This document shows positions 33,884 through 43,441 of a stretch of 64,000 nt of DNA, piece after piece. The notes below the pieces were generated by a model that was not told where the DNA came from, ran no database searches, and saw only the letters and a list, made by a program, of their open reading frames with translations. Numbering within the stretch: position 1 is the stretch's first letter; each line of letters begins with the position of its first letter. The stretch lies in assembly GCA_963774455.1 (NCBI GenBank), contig CAVZFD010000005.1, positions 496,001 to 560,000 on the forward strand, given 5' to 3'. The position numbers were made by a program, and so were the translations under genes. This DNA comes from DATFVA01 sp963774455 (lineage in GTDB: Bacteria > Bacteroidota > Ignavibacteria > Ignavibacteriales > Ignavibacteriaceae).

Positions 33884-35838
33884 TAAAAAACATTAGAAAT
33901 TTTTTTGACCCTACAAACCTCAAGAGAAAATTATTATTTATTCTCTTTGATATCATAGCTTTTAGCGCATCAATTTACCTCGCCCTTGAGGTCTATAAGG
34001 AACTAAATTCATTTATAATCATTTACTCTAACCTCCTGATTCTTCTGCTTATTTTTATTCCGGTCAAAATACTGGTTTTCTATTCATTCAGTCTTTACGA
34101 TATTTCATGGAAGTTTGTTTCTTTACAGGATCTGGCAAACATAGCTAAAGCCAGTCTGCTAAGTAATGGTATCCTTTTTATTGTTGTATATGGATTCAAC
34201 TTTCCTGTTTTTAGGGAATTTCCCCGGGGAATTCTTTTAATAGATCTTATTTTTAGTTTCCTATTATCATCCGGATTTAAAATTTCCAAACGGATGTATC
34301 TTGAAGTTGTTAGAAAAAATATTGGCGTTGCCGGACTGAAAAAAACGTTAATAATCGGTGCTGGAAGCAGTGGGGAACAGTTGCTCAGAGAGATTAATAG
34401 GAGTCAGCCGAGAGAATTCTTTCCCATCGGATTTATTGATGATGATCCGCTGAAAAATAATTTATATCTTCAGGGAATAAGAATTATGGGTAATACTGAA
34501 GATCTTCCCAATATTATTAGGGACTACAATATTGAATCAATTCTGATTTCAATACTTACAGCGGATAGAAAGTTTCACCGGAAGATCCTGAATCTTGCGA
34601 GGGACTGTGGAGTTACCAATGTAAAAGTTGTCTCTGCTATAAATGATATCTCCAATAATATTAAAATAAGTCTACGCGATATCAGGGATATTGATGTCAG
34701 TGATCTGATAGGAAGACAGGCTGTTTCAATAAATACACAACAGATCAGCAATTATTTATATAAGAAAAGAATTTTAATTACAGGTGCTGCTGGATCAATC
34801 GGTTCAGAAATTGCAAGACAGGTTATTCATTATAAACCCGAAGAACTTGGAATCCTTGATATAAACGAAAGTGATTTGGCTGATCTTGAATTACAATTGA
34901 GGAGATTGGATTCGAATTTGCCGATACGGCTTTATATATGTGATATCTCCCATCAGCACAAAGTGGATAGAATATTTTCCTCCTTTTCTCCGGATGTTGT
35001 TTTTCATGCTGCTGCATATAAGCATGTCCCCGTTATGGAGAAGTTTCCGGAAGAAGCCGTACGTGTAAATATTCTTGGCACACATAATCTTGCTCAGGCA
35101 GCAAAGTTTAGCGGAGTGGAAAATTTTGTGCTGATTTCTACCGATAAAGCAGTTAATCCGACCAGTATAATGGGGGTATCCAAAAGGATCGCAGAGTACA
35201 TTGTTACCGGTGCTGGTAAAAATAGTTTATCTAATTTTGTAGCCGTGAGGTTTGGAAATGTAATAGGGAGCAGAGGTAGCGCCTTACCGATATTTATGGA
35301 ACAAATAAAAAACGGGGGACCAATTACTATTACTCATCCCGAAATGAAACGTTACTTTATGACAATTCCGGAATCAGTTGCTCTTGTTCTGCAGGCCGGT
35401 GCCACGGGGAGCAACGGAGATGTATTTGTACTTGATATGGGTGAGCCAATAAAAATCGTTGATCTTGTTCGTGACCTGATTCTACTGAATAATTTAGTAC
35501 CTGATAAGGATATAAAAATTGAGTACACGGGAATCAGGGAGGGTGAAAAATTATTTGAAGAAGTTCTCACAGCAGAAGAAGGTGTTGTGGCAACAAACCA
35601 CGAGAAGATTTTTAAAGCCCGGATGGTATGCCTGCACGATGAGCAGGCAATTCTGAACATGATTGAAGAATTTCAATCACGTAATGGACATACAACCAAA
35701 GAGGAATGGAAATTATTATTTAAGTACTATGTAAATACGTTTAATCCTTCTTTTGAAGAGCAGGAAATAAATGAAGAGAACGATGTTGCCAAATCCTATC
35801 CTATGCCCCTTGAAACCAAGCAGAGAAAATGGAGTTAA
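33880..35838 (+). CDS. Polysaccharide biosynthesis 4,6-dehydratase (PglF/WbpM/CapD type)
   Basis: This 652-residue membrane enzyme has four N-terminal hydrophobic helices (about 14-125), a Rossmann-like middle domain (KTLIIGAGSSGEQLLREI) and a C-terminal SDR catalytic domain with ITGAAGSIGSEIARQV. Further motifs are HAAAYKHVPVMEKFPEEAV and SVNPTS-like DKAVNPTSIMGVSKR. It removes water from UDP-GlcNAc to give a 4-keto-6-deoxy sugar, the substrate for the neighbouring aminotransferase. In this family a methionine (SIMGVSKR) often replaces the SDR tyrosine, as seen here. It ends the sugar-modification module. Confidence 0.94.
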   Translation: MIKNIRNFFDPTNLKRKLLFILFDIIAFSASIYLALEVYKELNSFIIIYSNLLILLLIFIPVKILVFYSFSLYDISWKFVSLQDLANIAKASLLSNGILFIVVYGFNFPVFREFPRGILLIDLIFSFLLSSGFKISKRMYLEVVRKNIGVAGLKKTLIIGAGSSGEQLLREINRSQPREFFPIGFIDDDPLKNNLYLQGIRIMGNTEDLPNIIRDYNIESILISILTADRKFHRKILNLARDCGVTNVKVVSAINDISNNIKISLRDIRDIDVSDLIGRQAVSINTQQISNYLYKKRILITGAAGSIGSEIARQVIHYKPEELGILDINESDLADLELQLRRLDSNLPIRLYICDISHQHKVDRIFSSFSPDVVFHAAAYKHVPVMEKFPEEAVRVNILGTHNLAQAAKFSGVENFVLISTDKAVNPTSIMGVSKRIAEYIVTGAGKNSLSNFVAVRFGNVIGSRGSALPIFMEQIKNGGPITITHPEMKRYFMTIPESVALVLQAGATGSNGDVFVLDMGEPIKIVDLVRDLILLNNLVPDKDIKIEYTGIREGEKLFEEVLTAEEGVVATNHEKIFKARMVCLHDEQAILNMIEEFQSRNGHTTKEEWKLLFKYYVNTFNPSFEEQEINEENDVAKSYPMPLETKQRKWS

Positions 35839-35874
35839 AAAGGCTTAATAAAATTTCCTTCACGATCATTTTTA

Positions 35875-37554
35875 ATGATTATTAAAATCCCCAAAAAAGT
35901 TTCTGCAGTAATATTTTTCTTTTTTTTGTGTTTTTTCATTGTCCCTGAAAATTATTCTCAGACAGATAATATCCCCATTAATGAACCAGTCTATAATTTT
36001 TTAAAAAAAATGCAGGTTCAGGGATTAATAAGGGATTATGACGATTCGGTTTTGCCATTAACAAGAGGCGAAGTTGTACAATTCCTTCAAAGAATAGAAG
36101 ATAAGGAATCATCATTAGACCAAACTGAAGCTTTTTATCTTAAATCATTGAAGAAAAAGTTTGACCTCACAGAAGAAAGAATAGATATTTTCAATGATTT
36201 TCCTGATAATCTTTCCCATAACCTTTTTACCGCACCTTCAAAACACCTCTACCATTATATAGACTCAAATTACGTTTTAGCTATTAATCCTGTATTGAGG
36301 TACAAATATATCTACCGGAGCAGCTTAAAGAATAATTCCAATCTTTTTGAATTCGGCGGTGAAATATATGGGGGATATAAAAACTGGTTTGGTTTTTATG
36401 TTAAAGCGACAAATGGTATTCAGTCAGGCAGCCGGAGTGCAGCATCGGCAGATAATATTGTAAGACGCAGTTTTACATTCAATAACACAGGTCGGAATAA
36501 CTTTGATTTTACTCTAGGCTATTTGAACATAGTGAAAGAGCCATTCCACTTCGAATTAGGAAGGGAGGAAATTTTATGGGGAACAGGTTATTTGAATAAG
36601 ATGATAATTTCAAATAATTCCCAGCCGATGGATTTTGTAAAATTCAGTTTTGGATATAAATCATTAAAGTATACTTTCTTACATGCATGGCTGGTACAAA
36701 AACCCATTGAAGTTCCAATAAATGACACGTACGGCAACTTAAAGTACAAAAATTCTAAATATCTGGCTGTTAGTAGACTTCAGTTTAAGCCAAGCAGCTC
36801 ATTTCAAATCTCTGCTTCTCAACTGATCATATATTCAAACAGAGCTCCCGAACTGGCCTATCTAAATCCTTTCTTGTTTTGGGAATCAGCTCAAAGGTCA
36901 CTAAACGACCTCGATAACTCTCTTCTGGCCTTCGAATCAAGAATCAATCCTGTTAAAGGTGCCGAAATAAGCGGCAGTATTGTTTTTGACGATATAAATT
37001 TCGAAAACATATTCAACGGTAAATGGGCCGGTATTAATAACGGTTTCGGGTGGCAGGCTGGAACTTTTATTACATATCCTCTTTTGTGGAGAAAACTGGC
37101 AATAAAAATTGAATACATCCAATTAAGGCCGTTTCTATATACACATCCCGGTTACCCGGAAGCATTGACATACACGAATAATGGAGACTTAATAGGAACA
37201 GATTTGCAGCCTAACTCCACACGGCTAAGTCTGGAAGGTAGTTACCTTTTAAGCTCCCGAATTAGAACAGTCCTTGGAGGACAGTACACCTTACACGGGA
37301 ATAACATCAAAGATAAAAATGGAAATATTGTTAAGAATGCCGGGGGAGATGTTTTTCAGCCCGTCAGAGTCAATGATCCTGAATTTGTATATTTACTTGG
37401 CGGAGATCTTGAGAGGGAAATGAAAATTTATTCAGAGTTGGAATATCAATTTTTACCGGGATATTATATCAATTTTTACATAGCAAATTACAAACTCAAT
37501 GATAATTCAAATTATTTTGATCTGTGGGGTCAGTTCAGATTAGATTTAAACTGA
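35875..37554 (+). CDS. Wzi-like outer-membrane capsule-assembly protein
   Basis: This 559-residue protein has a signal peptide (hydrophobic VIFFFFLCFFIV, cleavage after NYSQ) and then an N-terminal helical domain with NEPVYNFLKKMQVQGLIRDYDDSVLPLTRGEVV, followed by a beta-rich body with repeated aromatic strands and a terminal strand LWGQFRLDLN. This matches the Wzi family that binds surface polysaccharide at the outer membrane, common next to Bacteroidota exopolysaccharide loci. Its position after PglF supports a role in presenting the glycan. The exact sugar bound is unknown. Confidence 0.85.
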   Translation: MIIKIPKKVSAVIFFFFLCFFIVPENYSQTDNIPINEPVYNFLKKMQVQGLIRDYDDSVLPLTRGEVVQFLQRIEDKESSLDQTEAFYLKSLKKKFDLTEERIDIFNDFPDNLSHNLFTAPSKHLYHYIDSNYVLAINPVLRYKYIYRSSLKNNSNLFEFGGEIYGGYKNWFGFYVKATNGIQSGSRSAASADNIVRRSFTFNNTGRNNFDFTLGYLNIVKEPFHFELGREEILWGTGYLNKMIISNNSQPMDFVKFSFGYKSLKYTFLHAWLVQKPIEVPINDTYGNLKYKNSKYLAVSRLQFKPSSSFQISASQLIIYSNRAPELAYLNPFLFWESAQRSLNDLDNSLLAFESRINPVKGAEISGSIVFDDINFENIFNGKWAGINNGFGWQAGTFITYPLLWRKLAIKIEYIQLRPFLYTHPGYPEALTYTNNGDLIGTDLQPNSTRLSLEGSYLLSSRIRTVLGGQYTLHGNNIKDKNGNIVKNAGGDVFQPVRVNDPEFVYLLGGDLEREMKIYSELEYQFLPGYYINFYIANYKLNDNSNYFDLWGQFRLDLN

Positions 37555-37670
37555 CAGGTGGTTCCCTTTCTTCAAAAAAGATAAATTTATCGTCTAATAT
37601 TTTTCCCTTGCGTCAATTTTATCATTATTCTAAGTTGATTTTCAAATAATTTAAAAAAGAAGGGCATTAA

Positions 37671-40600
37671 ATGAGGAAAGTGTTCCCGTTCTTATTACTA
37701 GTTTTAATCCTTGTGAAGACTTCTTCTGCTCAGAATTATAAAATTCTGGAGTCCAATGATGAGGGGATCAAATTTGAGGTTAATTTCAACGATGTGTATA
37801 GTATAAAGGATACAGCTATTGATTCCAGACTCTATCAGTTAATTAAAGGAGGGGAGCCGATCGTACGAAATCCTGGTGAACCATGGCTTCCTGATTTCAC
37901 CGTAAAAGTGGGTGTGCCATTTAATTCCAGACCAGAACTCCGGATTTTAAAAATTGATAAAATCATTTATAAGCAGAAATTCATCTTGCCTTTCCCCCAG
38001 GAAGACCCGGATCTTGTCAAAATGGATATAAATAATTTTGATAAATCAATTTATTCTTCGAATAAAGATTTTCCTGAGAAGGCCGTTCTTTTTGATTCAA
38101 CCTACATCTTCAGATATGCCAGGATCCTTCCTATAAGGATATTTCCATTTCAGTATAATCCTGTTAAAAATGAGTTAGTAAGAAATAATAAGATTCTGAT
38201 TCAGTTAATTTATAATGCTAAAGTTTCGGATAAACCGGAAGTAACTGATAATTTTTCCGAAGAATTACTAAAAACACAGGTGCTTAACCCCCTGCAAACT
38301 TCGTCAATGCTTAGGAAGGAACCCCAGGATGTAACTTACGGCGGGCACGGATACGGAAACTATTGGTATGATCCCCTGAAAAATTATTATAAAATATTTT
38401 TAAAAGACAAAGGGATTTACAGGATTACTTTCGATCAGCTCGTTTCTAATGGAGTTCCAATACAGGGGGGTGTACAGAGTAATGCACTGGAGTTGATAAA
38501 CGAGGGAAACTATATCCCTATTGAAGTCAATGATGGTGGTGATGGTATTTTTAATAGCGGTGATTATTTTCAGTTTGTCGGACTATCCCCTACTCCTTCT
38601 GCTAATAGCCGGGTTAATATATATACTAACTCAAATGTTTATTGGTTCTCCTACCAAAGCGATACACTCACTGCCCGATATAATCCTGTTGACGGTTTTC
38701 CCGTAAATTATTCCTCAACTGTTCAAAAAACTATTGAAACCCTGCACTTTGAGAAAGATACGCTTTATGAACAACTGGGCCACTCTAATACTCTGAATAT
38801 AGACCATTGGTATTGGGCACAGGTGATTGGAAACCATGGTAATTATACAAAAGTTTTTGACGGTTTCTTTCCTCTTCCACCAAACTTTGCTACAGAAGAA
38901 CATTACTTGAAAGTTAAAGTTAATATGACAGGTATGACCAATTTTAACTGTTCACCTGATCATAATGTTAGTATTGAATTGACGGGGCAGCCTATTGGAA
39001 CTATTTCCTGGGATGATCAAACAAATACAACATTTGAAAAACAGGTTTACGTCTCATCAGATAGCATAAAATTATACTCTAATGCAAATTATGTAAACAT
39101 TAGAGCAAAGGGTTTAATATGTGACCCCTCAGAGTCTGATGAAATTAGGGTGAATTGGTTTGACCTGGAATATTACAGATATAATATTACGAATGGAAAT
39201 AATTTTATTTTTGGAAGCAATCAGGGGCAGAATGGAAAAATAGTTTTTCAGATTTGGAACTGGCAAAGAGATAATATTAAAATATATATTCCTTCCAAAG
39301 CTAAATTAATAAATAATGCGAAAATACTTGATGATCAATTCCAGTCAGTTTTATTTGTTGACACGCTGAATACCCGTACAGATTATTTCTGTGCCGCGAC
39401 GGATTATTTTTTATCACCAGATTCTATAAGGGGAAGGAATTCTTCGGATTTGAGAAATCCTTCGAATGGGGCCGATTATATTATTATAACCCATCACGAC
39501 TTTATAAATGCTGCACAGAGATTGGCTGAGCTACGAAGTAATCAATACCCTGACTCAGCAATTACAAATCCGAGAATAATGATCGTTGATGTTGATCAGA
39601 TTTATGACGAATTTTCTTACGGAATGTTAAATCCCCTCTCATTACATGATTTTGTTGAATACGCATTCCAGAATTGGGTTCAGCCTGCTCCAACCTATGT
39701 TGTCTTGTTCGGCGATATGAGTCATGATTACAGACAACTATTACCTGACAGCCGCCCTAACTTTATACCTTCTATATCCTTTTATGCCGATACATATGGT
39801 GAAGCTCAGAGTGATAATTTGATAGTTAGTGTTGCCGGAAATGATCTGGTCCCCGATCTTGCGATTGGTAGGATGTCTTGTGAAACTGCAGAAGAAGCAG
39901 ATATTCTAATGAATAAATTGGAGAATTATCCCGCAGATCCCGGAAAGGAATGGAAGCAGGATGTTATGCTGGCTGCTTCTGGAATCACAATCGAAGATGA
40001 ATTGCACATGCATTTTAATGAGGCTGCTAATAGGATTGCTAATACATTTCTGATTCCCAATGGTATTCATCCCTCACGGGTTTATAATTATCCGCTTAAT
40101 GCTGCAGACTCGATGTTTCTCGGAGGTGGACCGCAAATAAGGGCAGAGATCGATCAAGGAGTTATAATAGGCAACTATTACGGTCATGGGGGAGGCTATC
40201 AATGGGATTTGATTTTTACTAACGACGATATACAACTATTAAACAATCCGGGAAGACTTCCGGTAATAATAAGTGTTACATGTTATACGGCTCATTTTGA
40301 CAATCAGGATGTGTTTGGAGAGCAGTTCAATAAACTACCCGGAAAGGGGAGTATAGGATTCTTTGGAAACACCGTTTTAACATACTGGCCTTTGGGAGCT
40401 TATATAGACGATGCTATATTCAAGGAAATTTTTACTAACAGAGACTATACCATTGGAAAGGCAATCCTTAATGCCAAAACCCAGATTGGAGGAGGAGGAC
40501 TTTACGGTCAGCAAATTGCCTTATTGACTTATCTTGGAGATCCCGGGATGAAGTTGGCACTGCCGGATAAACCGGATTTTGTCATTAAATCATCTGATAT

Positions 40601-43397
40601 CAAATTATCGAGGCAAAATCCCCTTGTTAATGATACAGTAAATATTAAAGTAGGGATCGGGAACCTCGGAGTAGTATTTCCGCTAGACACTATTAATGTG
40701 CAATTGTTCGCAGAATCTCCTGATACTACGTACCTTATTTCTACTGAACGCCTTGCAAGTTTCGGTGAAGCTGATTCCATTCAGGTAAGCTGGATCCCCG
40801 ATAAAGCCGGATTATATAATATCAGAGTTGAAGTTAATCAGCTTGATCCCATTCCTGAGAATGATCATAATGATAATATCGCCACTGCTCAATTTGTTGT
40901 GTACAATATTAGTGAGGCAAATGTACTTTATCCTCAGGATGGGTATTCGACTTCCGATCCGAATATTAAGTTCAAATTTATTGATATTGGCCATTATATC
41001 AATTTAAACCTTACCTATTATATCGAGATAGATACTACTTTAAATTTTGAAACTCCTGTGATAAGTTCTGGAGCTGTTATTGCTGCAAATGGTTTTTTAG
41101 AATGGACCGCTCCGCAGATTGGACCCGGGACGTATTTCTGGAGAGCAAGGATTTATGATGGTGAGAATTTCGGACAGTGGAGTATTACCCGACACTTTTC
41201 TGTTGATAATATTCCAAGACCGGGTTACTACTCTCACGGAAGGGGATTAAAAATGTTTAATGTGTATAACATTAATTATTCTGATTCGACTCAATCCTTG
41301 AATCTGAATACATCGTTATTACCTCCAAAACCATTAAACCGTACATTCCTTCGTGATATTTCGATAAATGATCCAGTAGTAGATACTGTAAACCTTACTG
41401 CAATAACTACTGACGGAACCTACATCTACTTCGCAAACCTCTGGTATTTTGCATTACTTCATAATCCGGATGGATTCACAAAAATTTATAAGATCGGAAC
41501 CGGACATAATGGAACTATCGCCGGTCAAATGTATGGTGAAGTTCCAAACTTCTACAATAAAGTTGTTAACAGCATAGCATACCATAGTGATGGATTTATT
41601 TATGTAACCACTAATGATCCTCATCATCTTACCAAAGTTGATCCTCAAACCGGAGATACAACTGGAGTTAATATCCCGGAAGGATTATTAAATTTTAACA
41701 CTGCCACACCTGCCACCGGTATCTTTTATATAGAATCTGATGGAAATTATATTTATAACCTGACAGCATATGATACTTCAGGAAACAATAGATACGTTTT
41801 AAGGGTACTGGATCCCTCAAACAACTGGCAACTCGTTCAGCCGGATGTGGAAACCTCCGGGACTAGTTTTACCGGGTTCTGTGATTTTTTTGTTTCCGAT
41901 GGTTATATATTTCCAACTGAACGTTTTTATAGCAATAAAATGAGAAGGATAAGGGCATCAGATGGATACTATGAGGAAGAATGGATTGCCTACCAACCCT
42001 TCCAGTCATATTATAGCTGGTGTTATGATTGGGTTAATGATGAAGTTATTGCTTCTGTATATGGAAACAATAAAACCCCTAAGTTTTCAGTTTTTCAGGG
42101 AAGACACGTTGATGCTAACGGAACTATAACTACACAGGATATCGGCCCTGCATCGAAGTGGAAAACCCTAACTTATGATATCCATCAAAACTCTTCAGGA
42201 CATTCTAGCAATATTTTGTATGGATTAAATAAAAACACAAAAGTATATGATACGCTTGCAATAGACATCCCGGAAAATTATTCTCTGGAGAATATTTCAT
42301 CTGATTACAAGTACCTGAGGATGTACATCCGGCTGGTTGATTCAACTTTCAATACAAATGAGCAGATGCGGTTTAATAGTTTAAATGTTGACTTTGATGG
42401 ATTGCCTGAAATCATGATAACGAAGAACGATTTAAATGTCTCACCAGATTCCGTCCTGCAGGGCTTAAACACTACTATGTTTTTAAGAATTAAAAATGTT
42501 GGATTTGTGCCGGCCGACAGTGTGAATATAGATTTCTCATTTAACGATTCTGATAGTACTTTTCTGAATAAAGTTGTTAATATACAGCCTGACAGCACTG
42601 TTTCCCTTCAACATACTTTTTCCAGCACCCCATTCATTTTTGATAATAGCATTAAGACAATCGCCACATATCCAAAATCTGAATATTTTACATTTAATAA
42701 TGTAATGAGTCATAGTTTTTATATAGTCCGTGATTCAGTTAACCCGATCTTTAATATTACCTTCGACGGAAAAGAAATAATAAGCGGCGATCTTGTTTCT
42801 GCAAAACCGGAAGTTGTTATAACTTTGAAGGATAATAGTCCTCTTCCGCTGGATACGAGTTACTTTACACTTATTCACACCACTGGAGGTGAAGCAAAGA
42901 TCCTTCATTTCAGTGATCCTGAATTGGATTATGATTATACCGACTATCCGAATTCAGAAGCTAAAATAACCTGGCGTCCTACGCTTACTCAGGGCGAACA
43001 TATTCTTGAAATACTTGCAAAGGATGCATCCGGCAACTTTTTTGATACTACCTCATACCGCATAAACTTTGAAGTGGTAACAGAATATGATCTGAGAGAT
43101 GTGTATAATTATCCTAACCCTTTTAAAAACGATACTTATTTTACATTTAAGGTAACCGGTGATAAATTGCCGGATGAATTGTACATAAAAATTTATACCG
43201 TGGCAGGCCGCCTGATCAGAACTATCAATATACCTTCTTCAGCCCTTGGACAGGATATCGGTTTCAAGAAAGTCTATTGGGACGGTAAGGATGAGGATGG
43301 CGACGAAATTGCAAATGGTGTCTATTTTTACAAAATGATATATAAAGTTAAGGATGTTGTTAAGTCTGTAACACAAAAACTGGCAAAAATTAAATAA
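37671..43397 (+). CDS. Giant C25 (gingipain/PorU-type) peptidase with T9SS sorting domain
   Basis: This 1908-residue exported protein starts with a signal peptide (MRKVFPFLLLVLILVKTSSAQ). A propeptide-like region (to about 220) is followed by a C25 caspase-like domain (about 600-950) with catalytic H839 in YYGHGGGYQWD and C871 in SVTCYTAHF. Two CARDB-like beta domains follow (about 970-1080 and 1580-1690), separated by a beta-propeller-like region (about 1240-1510, TTDGTYIYFAN, HSDGFIYVTT). Residues about 1811-1908 form a type A T9SS C-terminal domain (VYNYPNPFKNDTYF ... WDGKDEDGDEIANGVYFY). It may be the T9SS sortase PorU or a large secreted protease. It sits after the polysaccharide locus and before glmS. 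Confidence 0.9.
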   Translation: MRKVFPFLLLVLILVKTSSAQNYKILESNDEGIKFEVNFNDVYSIKDTAIDSRLYQLIKGGEPIVRNPGEPWLPDFTVKVGVPFNSRPELRILKIDKIIYKQKFILPFPQEDPDLVKMDINNFDKSIYSSNKDFPEKAVLFDSTYIFRYARILPIRIFPFQYNPVKNELVRNNKILIQLIYNAKVSDKPEVTDNFSEELLKTQVLNPLQTSSMLRKEPQDVTYGGHGYGNYWYDPLKNYYKIFLKDKGIYRITFDQLVSNGVPIQGGVQSNALELINEGNYIPIEVNDGGDGIFNSGDYFQFVGLSPTPSANSRVNIYTNSNVYWFSYQSDTLTARYNPVDGFPVNYSSTVQKTIETLHFEKDTLYEQLGHSNTLNIDHWYWAQVIGNHGNYTKVFDGFFPLPPNFATEEHYLKVKVNMTGMTNFNCSPDHNVSIELTGQPIGTISWDDQTNTTFEKQVYVSSDSIKLYSNANYVNIRAKGLICDPSESDEIRVNWFDLEYYRYNITNGNNFIFGSNQGQNGKIVFQIWNWQRDNIKIYIPSKAKLINNAKILDDQFQSVLFVDTLNTRTDYFCAATDYFLSPDSIRGRNSSDLRNPSNGADYIIITHHDFINAAQRLAELRSNQYPDSAITNPRIMIVDVDQIYDEFSYGMLNPLSLHDFVEYAFQNWVQPAPTYVVLFGDMSHDYRQLLPDSRPNFIPSISFYADTYGEAQSDNLIVSVAGNDLVPDLAIGRMSCETAEEADILMNKLENYPADPGKEWKQDVMLAASGITIEDELHMHFNEAANRIANTFLIPNGIHPSRVYNYPLNAADSMFLGGGPQIRAEIDQGVIIGNYYGHGGGYQWDLIFTNDDIQLLNNPGRLPVIISVTCYTAHFDNQDVFGEQFNKLPGKGSIGFFGNTVLTYWPLGAYIDDAIFKEIFTNRDYTIGKAILNAKTQIGGGGLYGQQIALLTYLGDPGMKLALPDKPDFVIKSSDIKLSRQNPLVNDTVNIKVGIGNLGVVFPLDTINVQLFAESPDTTYLISTERLASFGEADSIQVSWIPDKAGLYNIRVEVNQLDPIPENDHNDNIATAQFVVYNISEANVLYPQDGYSTSDPNIKFKFIDIGHYINLNLTYYIEIDTTLNFETPVISSGAVIAANGFLEWTAPQIGPGTYFWRARIYDGENFGQWSITRHFSVDNIPRPGYYSHGRGLKMFNVYNINYSDSTQSLNLNTSLLPPKPLNRTFLRDISINDPVVDTVNLTAITTDGTYIYFANLWYFALLHNPDGFTKIYKIGTGHNGTIAGQMYGEVPNFYNKVVNSIAYHSDGFIYVTTNDPHHLTKVDPQTGDTTGVNIPEGLLNFNTATPATGIFYIESDGNYIYNLTAYDTSGNNRYVLRVLDPSNNWQLVQPDVETSGTSFTGFCDFFVSDGYIFPTERFYSNKMRRIRASDGYYEEEWIAYQPFQSYYSWCYDWVNDEVIASVYGNNKTPKFSVFQGRHVDANGTITTQDIGPASKWKTLTYDIHQNSSGHSSNILYGLNKNTKVYDTLAIDIPENYSLENISSDYKYLRMYIRLVDSTFNTNEQMRFNSLNVDFDGLPEIMITKNDLNVSPDSVLQGLNTTMFLRIKNVGFVPADSVNIDFSFNDSDSTFLNKVVNIQPDSTVSLQHTFSSTPFIFDNSIKTIATYPKSEYFTFNNVMSHSFYIVRDSVNPIFNITFDGKEIISGDLVSAKPEVVITLKDNSPLPLDTSYFTLIHTTGGEAKILHFSDPELDYDYTDYPNSEAKITWRPTLTQGEHILEILAKDASGNFFDTTSYRINFEVVTEYDLRDVYNYPNPFKNDTYFTFKVTGDKLPDELYIKIYTVAGRLIRTINIPSSALGQDIGFKKVYWDGKDEDGDEIANGVYFYKMIYKVKDVVKSVTQKLAKIK

Positions 43398-43441
43398 ATT
43401 ATTTAGATATTTCTAATTTTTTACTTAAAAATGGAAAATTT

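Noticed and set aside
43398..43441. glmS ribozyme
   Set aside because: Only 44 nt separate the C25 gene from glmS, too short for the ribozyme, and no conserved core is present.
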